Positions 1 through 8,643 of a stretch of DNA of 32,227 nt are shown here, piece after piece (the stretch's first letter is position 1; every line of letters starts with the position of its first letter). A model generated the notes under the pieces. That model ran no database searches, was not told the DNA's origin, and worked only from the letters and a program-made list of their open reading frames with translations. Source of the stretch: an uncultured Prevotella sp. (GTDB taxonomy: Bacteria > Bacteroidota > Bacteroidia > Bacteroidales > Bacteroidaceae); NCBI GenBank assembly GCA_945875635.1, contig CAMCLD010000024.1, positions 1 to 32,227 on the forward strand. The letters run 5' to 3'. A program made the translations under genes and the position numbers.

Positions 1-84
1 GCCAACGCAAAGCTTTGCAAGTGTCATCGCAAAGCTTTGCATGTGCCATTGCAAAGCTTTGCATCAGCTAACGCAATACTATTG
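1..84. repeat. 22-bp-period array of perfect palindromes
   Basis: Three copies of the perfect palindrome GCAAAGCTTTGC lie at 7-18, 29-40 and 51-62, spaced exactly 22 bp apart. A decayed fourth copy (GCAATACTATTG) sits in register at 73-84. The 10-bp linkers vary (for example AAGTGTCATC and ATGTGCCATT). The array lies about 80 bp beyond the stop codon of rmuC and probably continues to the left of the window. No gene is seen in 1-161. Function unknown: it could be a binding array for a dimeric protein or an expanding minisatellite. Confidence 0.85.
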
Positions 85-161
85 ACAACGAAAAACTAAA
101 GGTTGGTTAATCTTTTTACGGATATCTTTCTCACATTTGGATGTGTTAGTATAAATTATTA

Positions 162-1829
162 TCAACGTTCCGATTCTGATAAAGAATCATTGCCTTCAGG
201 TGGTTTATTATCAGGTGAGACATCAAGCAAGACTGTTGGATCTGCATCTATGAAGATAGACTCGTCCATCTCGTCAAGAGTTTTCTTCTTGCGGTTTTCC
301 CGTGCTCCAGCCTTAAGCAGTTTCTTTGCTGCAGTAATGATACTTTGCCCGCTTTCAGATGTGGTAATCTTTAGCTTTGTAATTTTCTTTACAGCGTCAT
401 TCATGCTTGATTCCACATCCATAAACCTCATGCCGAAATCCTGCACCCTCTCAATCACCATATTGGCAGCGTCAATCATCACTTGTTGATTCTTGAGTTG
501 CCTGACCTGAGTCCACATCATCTCAAGGACACGGAGATTCATGTACATTGTCTGCGGACCAAGTATCATGATGCCTTGGTCGTAAGCCTCACGCCACAGC
601 GATGTATCATTGAGCAGAGCAAGATTCAGAGCCCCTTCAATAGGTATATACATGATTGCAAAGTTCAACCGATTGTATCCTTCTGGAAGGTATTTGGTAT
701 ATTCTTTCCTTGCGAGTCTCTTCACCTGAGCTCTCACGCTGTCGATATGTGACTTCAGGAACAAGCTCTTCTGCGGATTGTCATCAGCTGCGTTCATGTA
801 CCGCTCATAGTCAGTAAGCGACATTTTGGAGTCAACGACAACATGTCTGTTGTTTGGGAAATGGAGTATGAAATCGGGCACCAATCCTTTTCCATCGTCT
901 CCCTTGGCATTCTTGCCTGCTTTGTCACGGAGTGTCTCCTGTGTATCATATTGTTCTCCCTCTCTAAGTTCCAAGTCCTCAAGGAGCTGTCGAAGTTTAA
1001 GTTCTCCAAAATTGCCCTGAACCTTCACCTCTCCCGTAAGAGCTCGTGTCAGCCTGTCAGCAGTCTCACCCAAGGTAGCGCTTTTCTCCATATTAAGCCT
1101 TATAGTTTCGTCAAGACGTGTAAGAGCTTCTTTCTGCTGTTCCTTAGACTTGTTAAGGGCTTCCTCCATATCCTTGAGGCTTTTCTGCAGAGGGTCAACA
1201 ATACTTGAGACCTGTTCCTTGTTTTTCATGCCAAGTTCCTCCTGCCGTGCCTTTAGGACTGCCTCTGAGGTCGTTCTCATCTGTTCCTTTATAAGAGCCA
1301 ACTGGTCTTCAACCTGTTTTTGGTTCATCTCACGGAGAGTGGCAAGCTGTTTCTCTGAATTCTCCTTAACTTCCTTAAGCTGAATTCTTGAAGTCTCCTT
1401 CTGTTCTTCAAACTGACGAGCATACAGATTACGCAATTCCTGAAGTTGTATGTCATGAACTGCTTTTTCATTTTCCATTTGCTTCTCCTGCGATGCCTTC
1501 AACTCAGCAATTTCCCTTTCATGGTTTACCTTGACATCCGTCATCTGCCTGTCATGGTATGCTTTCATCTCCGACAGTTGCCCCAACAAATTGTCAACAT
1601 TGACTTTCTGGACATCCCGTTCCGATGTGAGATTTTTTATATTCTCTGTTTGCTGCGCTATGACATCAGTCTGTCGTGCTGTTTCTGCCGTCAGTTCCCC
1701 TATCCTTTCTTCAAGGATTGTCTGTCTTTCCTTGCTTATGCCACCATCACCGTTCCTTTTACCAACTAAGAATCCCAGGACTGCCATGGCAGCCATCCCA
1801 ACTATAGCAACGACTAAATACGTAATCAT
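162..1829 (-). CDS. rmuC: DNA recombination protein RmuC
   Basis: 555-aa RmuC-family protein, a putative nuclease-fold protein thought to limit recombination at inverted repeats. Residues 2-22 form an N-terminal membrane anchor. A long Glu/Lys/Gln-rich coiled coil spans about 35-260. The RmuC core begins near QGNFGELKLRQLLE (271-284) and includes VVVDSKMSL at about 330-338, matching the conserved VxDxK motif of the family's restriction-endonuclease-like fold. The C-terminus is acidic and Ser-rich. Length and layout are normal for the family. The start is ATG at 1829, 13 bp after the proB stop, so it is probably the last gene of an acyl-CoA ligase-proB-rmuC operon. Family assignment is firm; the biochemical activity is known only by inference from homologues. 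Confidence 0.93.
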   Translation of the reverse strand: MITYLVVAIVGMAAMAVLGFLVGKRNGDGGISKERQTILEERIGELTAETARQTDVIAQQTENIKNLTSERDVQKVNVDNLLGQLSEMKAYHDRQMTDVKVNHEREIAELKASQEKQMENEKAVHDIQLQELRNLYARQFEEQKETSRIQLKEVKENSEKQLATLREMNQKQVEDQLALIKEQMRTTSEAVLKARQEELGMKNKEQVSSIVDPLQKSLKDMEEALNKSKEQQKEALTRLDETIRLNMEKSATLGETADRLTRALTGEVKVQGNFGELKLRQLLEDLELREGEQYDTQETLRDKAGKNAKGDDGKGLVPDFILHFPNNRHVVVDSKMSLTDYERYMNAADDNPQKSLFLKSHIDSVRAQVKRLARKEYTKYLPEGYNRLNFAIMYIPIEGALNLALLNDTSLWREAYDQGIMILGPQTMYMNLRVLEMMWTQVRQLKNQQVMIDAANMVIERVQDFGMRFMDVESSMNDAVKKITKLKITTSESGQSIITAAKKLLKAGARENRKKKTLDEMDESIFIDADPTVLLDVSPDNKPPEGNDSLSESER

Positions 1830-1842
1830 AAAAATAGAGTTA

Positions 1843-2925
1843 TTATCTGTTTATATCAATAAACATATAGTCATAATGAACCAATGGCTTAACATCGTGC
1901 TTGCCTATCAGCCTGCGTGCGTCTTCAGAACTATATGCCACACGTCCAACAGCAATGTGCCTGCCTCTGCCATCACAGATATTCACGATGTCGTTTTCCT
2001 CGAAATCCCCTTCTATTGACACTACACCCACAAGCAGGAGACTTACAGCCCTGTCACCACACAAAGCCCGCACAGCATCATCGTTTACCGTTACGACTCC
2101 CTTGGAGAAGCTCTCGCTATGGGCAATCCATTTCTTCATCGTAGATGTAGGAACATCAGAAGGTTTGAACTCAGTATGAGGTACTCTTGAAGCATCGTCA
2201 AGTAAATCAACAAGGATGTTGTCTCTTTTGCCATTGGCAATCACCACCTTTATCCCTTCTGACGACACTTTTTTTGCCACTCCATATTTTGAAGTCATTC
2301 CTCCACGTCCGAAGCCACTTTTCTGTGTGCCGATACACTCGCTGATGTCCTGATTATACTCTACTACAGGTATTATCCTTGCATCAGGAGAACCAGGACT
2401 TCCATGATAGATGCCATCTATGTTGCTGAGTATGACAAGCATGGACGCATCCATCATTGACGCTATAAGCCCTGACAGTTCGTCATTATCCGTAAACATA
2501 AGTTCCGTGACGCTTACGGTGTCATTCTCATTTACAATAGGCAGCACACCATTCTCCAGCATGACGGACATACATGAGCGTTGGTTGAGATACTCATTAC
2601 GTGTTGAGAAACTCTCTTTCATGGTGAGCACCTGTGCAATATGTATTCCATACTCTCTGAAAAGGTCATAATAAAGATTGATGAGCCTTACCTGTCCTAC
2701 TGCGGAAAAGAGTTGCCTCTGCCCCACTAAGTCAAGTTTACCTTCCGGAGTCACCTCACTGCGTCCACAAGCCATGGCTCCGGAAGAGACAAGGATTATT
2801 TCGAGACCTTTTGTCCTAAGGGTCGCAATCTGGTCAACAAGGGAAGACACTCTGGTTATATCCAGTTTGCCATCCTTGCGGGTCAGGACATTGCTTCCCA
2901 CCTTAACAACTACTCTTTTTGTCAT
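1843..2925 (-). CDS. proB: glutamate 5-kinase (ProB) with PUA domain
   Basis: Phosphorylates glutamate to gamma-glutamyl phosphate, the first step of proline synthesis, in the cytoplasm. The 360-aa protein has an amino-acid-kinase domain at 1-255: KVGSNVL at 8-14, VSSGAM at 46-51, NENDTVS at 132-138 and the GRGGM glycine loop at 207-210. A C-terminal PUA domain spans about 275-350. This is the standard two-domain form. The ATG at 2923-2925 overlaps the stop of the upstream ligase by 4 bp (ATGA), which suggests translational coupling. No proA lies beside it here; proC is about 13 kb away in the arginine block. The pairing with an acyl-CoA ligase and rmuC is probably operon convenience rather than a pathway link. 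Confidence 0.96.
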   Translation of the reverse strand: MTKRVVVKVGSNVLTRKDGKLDITRVSSLVDQIATLRTKGLEIILVSSGAMACGRSEVTPEGKLDLVGQRQLFSAVGQVRLINLYYDLFREYGIHIAQVLTMKESFSTRNEYLNQRSCMSVMLENGVLPIVNENDTVSVTELMFTDNDELSGLIASMMDASMLVILSNIDGIYHGSPGSPDARIIPVVEYNQDISECIGTQKSGFGRGGMTSKYGVAKKVSSEGIKVVIANGKRDNILVDLLDDASRVPHTEFKPSDVPTSTMKKWIAHSESFSKGVVTVNDDAVRALCGDRAVSLLLVGVVSIEGDFEENDIVNICDGRGRHIAVGRVAYSSEDARRLIGKHDVKPLVHYDYMFIDINR

Positions 2926-4577
2926 TTCTTATCTTTGTCCCTTATCTCAACCCTTCTGATTTTTCCACTAATTGTCTTTGGCAATTCATCAACGAACTCA
3001 ATTATACGCGGGTATTTGTATGGAGCTGTCTCACGCTTGACATGAGCCTGTAACTCTTTGATAAGTTCCTCACCAGCTCTTTCTTTCCATTCCTTGCCTA
3101 ACACCACGGTAGCTTTCACTACCATTCCACGGATATCGTCAGGAACACCAGTGATGGCACATTCCACGACAGCAGGATGTGTCATCAAAGCACTCTCCAC
3201 CTCAAAAGGCCCAATCCTATATCCACTGCTCTTTATCACATCGTCGATCCTGCCTTCAAACCAATAATATCCATCCTCATCACGCCATGCGACATCACCA
3301 GTATGGTATATGCCGTCATGCCAAGCCTCTCTGGTTAGTTCCTCGTCACGATAATAACCCTTGAACAGGCCTATCGGCTTCTTGTCACCAACCCTCACAA
3401 CGATTTCTCCTTTCTCTCCATCCTCACACGGAGTGCCATCGGGTTTTAGGATGTCGATGTCATACTGGGCATTAGGCATTCCCATGGAGCCTGGTTTCGG
3501 AGTCATCCAAGGCATAGTACCAAGTGTCATGGTAGTTTCTGTCTGCCCAAATCCTTCCATTAGCCTTATTCCTGTCAGTTCATAGAACTTGTCATATACG
3601 GCAGGGTTGAGTGCCTCTCCTGCCGTACAACAATATCTTAATGAAGACAAGTCATAAGCAGAGAAATCCTCGCGTATCATAAAACGGTATATTGTCGGTG
3701 GAGCACAAAACGAAGTGATATGGTATTTCTCTATCTGGCGCATTATATTGTCTGCAGAGAATTTCTCATGGTCATATACAAAAACCGTTGCTCCTGCAAA
3801 CCATTGTCCATAGAACTTGCCCCATACAGCCTTGCCCCATCCCGTATCTGCAACCGTGAGATGAATGCTGTCCTCTGACAAATTATGCCAAAAGACTCCT
3901 GTCGTCAGATGTCCCATTGCATAAAGATAGTCATGAGCCACCATCTTAGGTTCACCACTTGTTCCACTGGTGAAATAGATTAGCATTATGTCCTCATTGG
4001 TATTCACGTGCCTTGGACGTACAAACTGTGGTACGCCTTCCCATTCTTTTTCCCAGGAATGGAACCCGTCTGGAAGATTGTCACCGACACCAATGAGTGT
4101 CTCTACGGTAGGACTTTCATCCATAGCAAGCAGAACCTGCTCTGTTACATATTTGTCGTCTGCGCACACTATTGCCTTGACACTTGCCCTGTTATTGCGG
4201 TAAACAATGTCATGTTTTGTCAACATGTGTGTAGCAGGAATAGCTACAGCACCCAGCTTATGGATTGCAAGCATGGCAAGCCACCATTGATAGTGTCTTT
4301 TCAGGATGAGCATCACTGGGTCACCCTTGCCAATGCCAAGGCTTTGGAAATAAGCGGCTGTGCGGTCTGTCTGCACTTTTATGTCCTTGAATGTAAAACG
4401 CCGTTCTTCTCCCTTATCGCTTGTCCAAAGCATGGCGAGAGCCTCTGGCTTCTCTTTCGCCCACTCATCCATCACGTCGTAGGCAAAATTAAAATTCTCA
4501 GGAATTACAAACTCAAGACTCTTGTTATAGTCCTCTATTGAAGAGAAACTTGTCTGTTTTAGGAATCGTTCTATCAT
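2922..4577 (-). CDS. AMP-dependent acyl-CoA ligase (acetyl/medium-chain type)
   Basis: Activates a carboxylic acid with ATP to an acyl-adenylate and then to acyl-CoA. All core motifs of the ANL superfamily are visible in the 551 aa: the phosphate-binding loop FTSGTSGEPK (202-211), EGFGQTETT (341-349), the YHTGD motif around 425-429, the hinge DDVIKSSGYR (445-454) and the C-terminal catalytic lysine in KTISGKIRR (K539). The length fits the short-chain/medium-chain synthetases rather than the longer classical Acs of about 650 aa. The substrate cannot be read from sequence. An XRE-cupin regulator lies immediately upstream on the same strand, and in my recollection this pairing is common in Bacteroidales. 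It is likely the first gene of a three-gene operon with proB and rmuC. Confidence 0.9.
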   Translation of the reverse strand: MIERFLKQTSFSSIEDYNKSLEFVIPENFNFAYDVMDEWAKEKPEALAMLWTSDKGEERRFTFKDIKVQTDRTAAYFQSLGIGKGDPVMLILKRHYQWWLAMLAIHKLGAVAIPATHMLTKHDIVYRNNRASVKAIVCADDKYVTEQVLLAMDESPTVETLIGVGDNLPDGFHSWEKEWEGVPQFVRPRHVNTNEDIMLIYFTSGTSGEPKMVAHDYLYAMGHLTTGVFWHNLSEDSIHLTVADTGWGKAVWGKFYGQWFAGATVFVYDHEKFSADNIMRQIEKYHITSFCAPPTIYRFMIREDFSAYDLSSLRYCCTAGEALNPAVYDKFYELTGIRLMEGFGQTETTMTLGTMPWMTPKPGSMGMPNAQYDIDILKPDGTPCEDGEKGEIVVRVGDKKPIGLFKGYYRDEELTREAWHDGIYHTGDVAWRDEDGYYWFEGRIDDVIKSSGYRIGPFEVESALMTHPAVVECAITGVPDDIRGMVVKATVVLGKEWKERAGEELIKELQAHVKRETAPYKYPRIIEFVDELPKTISGKIRRVEIRDKDKK

Positions 4578-4672
4578 CTTTTTTTAGTTTACAAGTACAC
4601 AAGTTATTTCTTTTTTGAGAAGTTAAGAAGGAGTTATCACTCCCGTTGGAAGCTAAAGAAATCAAAAGGAGC

Positions 4673-4680
4673 CAAACATA
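4673..4680 (-). promoter_or_regulatory. candidate -7 box for the acyl-CoA ligase operon
   Basis: On the minus strand this reads TATGTTTG, a full match to the Bacteroidetes TAnnTTTG box, about 95 bp before the ligase start. No good TTTG box is seen at the usual 19-21 bp spacing, so the call is weak. Confidence 0.35.
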
Positions 4681-4717
4681 TATCTCCTTGAAAAGCTAAT
4701 GGCTTGCAATACTCCCC

Positions 4718-4743
4718 CATCATAACTCCCCATCATAACTCCC
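4718..4743. repeat. two tandem 13-bp repeats
   Basis: The unit CATCATAACTCCC occurs twice back to back in the 191-bp gap between the XRE-cupin regulator and the ligase, just upstream of the ligase candidate promoter. A related inverted sequence (GGAGTTATCACTCC) lies at about 4630-4644. It could be a site for the neighbouring regulator or chance low complexity. Confidence 0.5.
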
Positions 4744-4768
4744 CGCAGGGATTCTTCTCACATGCCAA

Positions 4769-5323
4769 TCACAGTATAATTGCCAAGAATTTTACGGGAG
4801 TCTCGCCTATTGCCCTCATACAGTGTGGCTGGGTGGAGTCGAAATAAACACTGTCTCCCTCACCCAGTTCAAGTTTCTTGCTACCAATAGTAAGTTCCAT
4901 CCTCCCTTCAAGGACTAGATTGAATTCCTGTCCCGGATGTGAGTTCACTTCGTGTACAGTATCTTTGCCGTCAGGCTCGACAGTCACGACAAACGGGTCT
5001 GCTTTCCTGCCTCTGAATCCACTTGCGAGACTTTGATATTTATATGCCTTACGCCTTTCAACCGTCATTCCCTTATTCTTCCTCGTAAGGAAATAATTAT
5101 TCATGTGTGGTTCTTCTCCAAACATCAGCACGTCAAGTGGAATGCCATATTTCTTGGAAATCTTCTGGAGATTGCTGACTGAAACGTCTCCCTCGCCTGA
5201 TTCCATTCTTAAATACTGTTCCTCTGTAATACCACAAAGTGATGCCATTTCCGCAACGGGAGCTTCAAGAATTTCTCTCAGTCCCTTAAGGCGGTCTCCA
5301 ATCTGTTTTATTGCCTCTTCCAT
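4769..5323 (-). CDS. XRE-family regulator with C-terminal cupin domain
   Basis: 184-aa cytoplasmic transcription regulator. A helix-turn-helix of the XRE/Cro type occupies about residues 3-62 (the MASLCGITEEQYLRMESGE stretch). A cupin_2 barrel fills the C-terminal half, with HPGQEFNLVLEGRMEL and the Pro-His pair in STQPHCMRA as likely ligand or metal-binding positions. In this family the cupin senses a small molecule and the HTH binds nearby promoters. The adjacent acyl-CoA ligase is the obvious candidate target. I chose the ATG at 5323 because the product then begins with MEEAIKQIGDRLKGLR, which resembles family N-termini. An in-frame ATG at 5356 would add 11 residues and cannot be excluded. 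Confidence 0.88.
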   Translation of the reverse strand: MEEAIKQIGDRLKGLREILEAPVAEMASLCGITEEQYLRMESGEGDVSVSNLQKISKKYGIPLDVLMFGEEPHMNNYFLTRKNKGMTVERRKAYKYQSLASGFRGRKADPFVVTVEPDGKDTVHEVNSHPGQEFNLVLEGRMELTIGSKKLELGEGDSVYFDSTQPHCMRAIGETPVKFLAIIL

Positions 5324-5470
5324 ATTATCAGTTATTAATTCTCTCTGGTATAACATCTGTCCACAGACAATGATTTACCACTTGTTCACTTACGGCATGT
5401 CACATATATGAGAAAGGTGAGATATAATTCATCATAAAAGGACAAATCATGGTAATGTCTGTTTATCCTG

Positions 5471-5478
5471 CAAATTTA
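5471..5478 (-). promoter_or_regulatory. candidate -7 box for the XRE-cupin regulator
   Basis: On the minus strand this reads TAAATTTG, a full TAnnTTTG match, about 150 bp before the preferred start. It lies in the 5324-5537 gap, which otherwise holds no gene. No clear upstream TTTG box at the right distance was found. Confidence 0.35.
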
Positions 5479-5537
5479 AATAAAAAATATGACAATCCAC
5501 CATCAAGGCAAAAAAAACATCTAAACAAGCCTTATAG

Positions 5538-6548
5538 TCATGACTGGGGGGAGGCATAAGTCTTTGAAAGAAATCTGCCAATGTCATCCAATAACCTGCG
5601 GAAAGGTTCTGAAAGCACATAGCCTACATTGCGCTTCAACACTGGCTCTATATCCTCCACACTATGGGAATAGCATGACAGTTCGTTTCTCATCTGGGTA
5701 TAATGAATGGCTGTCTTCTGTATCTCCATCTCTCTTTCCTTAATCAGCATATCACACACTTTTTTCATCATAGGCATGACAATATTGTCAAAGAGGTGAT
5801 GCCCCTGAATATAGAGATAGGTAGTTTGGGGGTTTACTCCAAGATGGGACAGTTCTGTCTCAAGTTTTTCCTTTTCTTTTGCAAAGTGGGGATAAATGCG
5901 GTTCAAGGATTTCAGTTTGTTCTTTACCTTCACAGCCAACCTGTTCAACGACTGTGCAGTCCCACCAACAGTGAAATGCCCCATATCCACGATTTTATTG
6001 AAATCAGAAATACTAAGATTGGAATAGTCTGCCTTGCGGTAAAGCCAAATGCTCCATACGAAAAGAGGATAGATAACTTTGGAGTACGCTTCAATATATT
6101 TCTGGAAGGCAAAGATTTTACTATCGTTGAGAGTTACAGAAACAGCAACATTATGGAGACTGGGAGCATAACACTGGAAATTCTCTATTGCATATACGTA
6201 AGTATGGAACACATAGGGATTGCCGACAACCTCTCGGGACATCTCGTTAGTTCCTTGCAAAAGATAGTCATAATCTGCATCAACGCAGGCTATCATGCTA
6301 TCTCCTACATTACTACGCAGTAGATTCATGAGAACAGATTTCTTTCCTCTCTTTAGTTTTGTGCGCGAGGGAAGCATAACCTCAAAATACCTTGTCTCAT
6401 CTTCAAACTGAGACAGCACGGTTCTCCAGAAGAAAATATCGTCGTAGCTCTCCACATAAGCTATTATTCTCTTCCTTGCTGTCTTGGACCGCATCATGTT
6501 GGCAGCCCTGACAAAGTCAGACGTTATGTGATTCTGAAGTCTGCTCAC
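5538..6548 (-). CDS. DUF4435 TOPRIM-like protein (AriB-like partner of AAA ATPase)
   Basis: 336-aa protein with the layout of the DUF4435 family, a TOPRIM/OLD-type nuclease fold. Visible motifs in order: IAYVESYDD (about 29-37, the acidic TOPRIM strand with E33), GKKSVL (68-73), the acidic triad in CVDADYDYL (D90, D92, D94) and YAIENFQCY (119-127). A largely helical C-terminal half follows. It starts at a GTG (6546-6548), 5 bp after the stop of the upstream AAA ATPase, so the two are clearly co-transcribed. The N-terminus ITSDFVRAANMM fits the family, which supports the GTG over the downstream ATGs at 6497 and 6494. An AAA ATPase followed by DUF4435 is the arrangement of PARIS (AriA-AriB) defence systems. 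Whether this pair is defensive or a conserved core pair is not shown by the sequence. Confidence 0.82.
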   Translation of the reverse strand: MSRLQNHITSDFVRAANMMRSKTARKRIIAYVESYDDIFFWRTVLSQFEDETRYFEVMLPSRTKLKRGKKSVLMNLLRSNVGDSMIACVDADYDYLLQGTNEMSREVVGNPYVFHTYVYAIENFQCYAPSLHNVAVSVTLNDSKIFAFQKYIEAYSKVIYPLFVWSIWLYRKADYSNLSISDFNKIVDMGHFTVGGTAQSLNRLAVKVKNKLKSLNRIYPHFAKEKEKLETELSHLGVNPQTTYLYIQGHHLFDNIVMPMMKKVCDMLIKEREMEIQKTAIHYTQMRNELSCYSHSVEDIEPVLKRNVGYVLSEPFRRLLDDIGRFLSKTYASPQS

Positions 6549-6553
6549 TGTGT

Positions 6554-7408
6554 CTATTGCTCGTTTTGGGTGATATCACTTACTTCTGTAACTCTATCAG
6601 CCCACCCATTCATGATAACAGCCGGACTATGTGTGGTTAGTATAATCTGCACATTGGGATTCAGTTCAAGTATCAGGTCTATGAGACGCTGCTGCCACTC
6701 TATATGAAGACTTACCTCTGGTTCGTCCATCAGGAGGACATAACTTTGATTATCCTCAACAAGCACAGTAAGGAGGATTACAAGTATCTGCTTCTCTCCA
6801 CTCGACAGCTGATATGGAACAAGTGTCTCACCAATCTGCGAGAATCGTATTTCATTCTCGGAGCGAATTATCTTCTTGCCCGTCTCAGAAAAGAGATCGT
6901 CTATTATGTCCTGAAAACGGCTCTTGGCTGCAGAGATGCTCTGCGCACGATTTGCCGCATCTGGACCACCTTGCTGAAGACATTCTATCATTCTGTTGCC
7001 AATGTTTACCTGATAGTCAAGATATTTCCGTTGCAGCATGTGAAGCTGGAAATCGAGTTCTGTTGCAAGAGACGTATCAAGCTTGGAAACAAAATCAAGG
7101 TTTACAAGGGGACGGTCAAAAGACCTTATGACATCAAACCTTATCATATTGGCATCAGCTGGAGACACCTTAAGATGCACACCTTTCAAATTGCCGCTGG
7201 AAAGCCCATCACCATACATCAACTCCTTTACGACCTTGTTTAATATGGTACTTTTTCCCACGCCATTTATGCCGCTCAGTATGTTTACTCTCTTGTCGAG
7301 ATTCCATACGACATGACGTTTCCCACTCCATAGCGAGTCTATCTCAATCCTTTCTATGAAGTCGGCATAACGCCTGTCGCAACCGTTTCCATTATTCTCC
7401 TCTTTCAT
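6554..7408 (-). CDS. AAA_15/AAA_21-type ATPase (AriA-like)
   Basis: 284-aa ABC/SMC-like ATPase. Motifs: Walker A GINGVGKST (46-54), ABC signature LSSGEKQ (201-207), Walker B VLLMDEPE (224-231) and the H-loop histidine in LTTHSP (H260). The segment between about 95 and 185 is the helical insert typical of OLD-like and RecF-like ATPases. It carries no TOPRIM domain of its own; that role falls to the DUF4435 protein 5 bp downstream. At 284 aa it is compact compared with the PARIS ATPases I recall. The upstream side is a repeat-rich spacer, not an identifiable mobile element. A minus-strand TATATTTG box at 7636-7643 might serve it through a long leader. Confidence 0.85.
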   Translation of the reverse strand: MKEENNGNGCDRRYADFIERIEIDSLWSGKRHVVWNLDKRVNILSGINGVGKSTILNKVVKELMYGDGLSSGNLKGVHLKVSPADANMIRFDVIRSFDRPLVNLDFVSKLDTSLATELDFQLHMLQRKYLDYQVNIGNRMIECLQQGGPDAANRAQSISAAKSRFQDIIDDLFSETGKKIIRSENEIRFSQIGETLVPYQLSSGEKQILVILLTVLVEDNQSYVLLMDEPEVSLHIEWQQRLIDLILELNPNVQIILTTHSPAVIMNGWADRVTEVSDITQNEQ

Positions 7409-7418
7409 ATAATATATA

Positions 7419-7622
7419 AAGTTGACGAGTTAACAATTTGACGAGTCAACAAGTTATTAGTTTTAAAGTTTACAAGTTGACGAGTTAAGACCCTTCCCCA
7501 GCCCTCTCCAAAGGGAGGGAGCACCAGCTATATGAAGAAGTGTTTTCCATCATTCAATTTTTAATATTTCAATCTTTTCAGTAGCAACTCGTTAACTTGT
7601 TGACTTGTTAACTCGTCAACTT
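7419..7622. repeat. composite intergenic repeat: AT-rich inverted arms around a GC-rich repeat
   Basis: Two 37-bp arms, 7419-7455 and 7586-7622, are inverted copies matching at about 31 of 37 positions (built on GTTGACGAGTTAAC-type units). Between them lies a GC-rich repeat at 7491-7525 with the core CCCTCTCCAAAGGGAGGG, the same family as copies near 25.2 kb, 28.7 kb and 32.1 kb. This fills most of the 292-bp gap between the divergent ATPase and transporter genes. No coding capacity is seen. Confidence 0.75.
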
Positions 7623-7664
7623 AGAAAAGTTTTCGCAAATATACGATTTTTATTTTTAATTGAG

Positions 7665-7672
7665 TAATTTTG
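7665..7672 (+). promoter_or_regulatory. candidate -7 box for the DMT transporter
   Basis: TAATTTTG, a full TAnnTTTG match, 29 bp before the transporter ATG. A divergent minus-strand box (TATATTTG) lies at 7636-7643. Confidence 0.45.
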
Positions 7673-7700
7673 CAACTGATATTGAATAAAAAAAGGTAAA

Positions 7701-8615
7701 ATGGATAACAAAACACCACTTTTTGCCCATCTCAGCATGTTTGGAGCTTGTGCTATATGGGGTCTGATGGCTCCTGTGGGGAAGTATGCCATGCTCCATG
7801 GGATAGATGGCATCAGCATGGTATCTTTCAGAGTGGCTGGAGGAGCGTTGCTCTTCTGGCTCACATCATTCTTCACTGCAAAAGAAAGTGTTCCGGTGGC
7901 AGATAGACTGAAAATGATACTGGCAGCTATATTCGGACTTGTATGCAACCAATGTTGTTTCACAATAGGCCTCAGCATCACATCTCCAGTCAATGCGAGT
8001 ATAGTTACAACGGCGATGCCAATTTTCGCCATGATATTGTCATTCGTCATTTTGAAGGAACCTCTTACATCAAAGAAAGCCATTGGAGTGGCATTAGGAT
8101 GTTCTGGTGCCATAACGCTCGTCGTAACAAGTGCCACGGCTGAAAGCGACAAAGTGGGTAACATCAGGGGTGACTTGCTTGTTCTTGGGGCACAGTTGTC
8201 TTATGCCCTGTTCCTGTCACTTTTCAGCAAGCTTGTAAGGAAATACTCCACCATCACCGTCAACAAATGGATGTTCCTGTGGGCTACGATTCTAATATGG
8301 CCTTTTTCTTACGGGCATGTTTATGACATAAAATGGAGTGAGATTCCAAGCACGGCAATACTCGGAACATTGTATGTCGTGGTGTTCGGAACATACGTGG
8401 GATATATTCTTATTGTAAAGGCACAGCAGATTCTGAGACCAACGGTGGTGTCTGTATATAACTACGTGCAACCTATAGTATCTGTCTCTGTGTCCATATT
8501 GCTTGGCATCGGAGTGTTCAAACCAGCACAAGGTCTCGCCGTGGCACTCGTATTCCTTGGAGTATGGCTTGTCAACAAGTCTAAATCAAGGAAAGACATG
8601 GAAAAAAAACATTAA
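7701..8615 (+). CDS. DMT-superfamily (EamA) transporter
   Basis: 304-aa inner-membrane protein with about ten hydrophobic segments arranged as two EamA repeats (roughly 10-145 and 160-295). The first helix carries the typical GACAIWGLMAPVGKY signature, and the C-terminal repeat ends in a Lys/Ser/Arg-rich cytoplasmic tail. Members export small metabolites such as amino acids; the substrate cannot be told here. ATG at 7701 follows an A-rich leader with GGTAAA. dnaG starts 71 bp downstream on the same strand behind its own promoter-like box, so they need not share a transcript. Confidence 0.9.
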   Translation: MDNKTPLFAHLSMFGACAIWGLMAPVGKYAMLHGIDGISMVSFRVAGGALLFWLTSFFTAKESVPVADRLKMILAAIFGLVCNQCCFTIGLSITSPVNASIVTTAMPIFAMILSFVILKEPLTSKKAIGVALGCSGAITLVVTSATAESDKVGNIRGDLLVLGAQLSYALFLSLFSKLVRKYSTITVNKWMFLWATILIWPFSYGHVYDIKWSEIPSTAILGTLYVVVFGTYVGYILIVKAQQILRPTVVSVYNYVQPIVSVSVSILLGIGVFKPAQGLAVALVFLGVWLVNKSKSRKDMEKKH

Positions 8616-8643
8616 ACGTTATAAATCTTTCATACAAAAATCG

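Noticed and set aside
1..84. Possible CRISPR array at the left end
   Set aside because: The repeat unit is a 12-14-bp palindrome and the variable linkers are about 10 bp, far too short for spacers, and no cas genes are present.
103..489. Plus-strand open frames opposite rmuC and similar overlapping frames elsewhere
   Set aside because: They are antisense or alternative-frame shadows of well-supported genes and show no recognisable domains.
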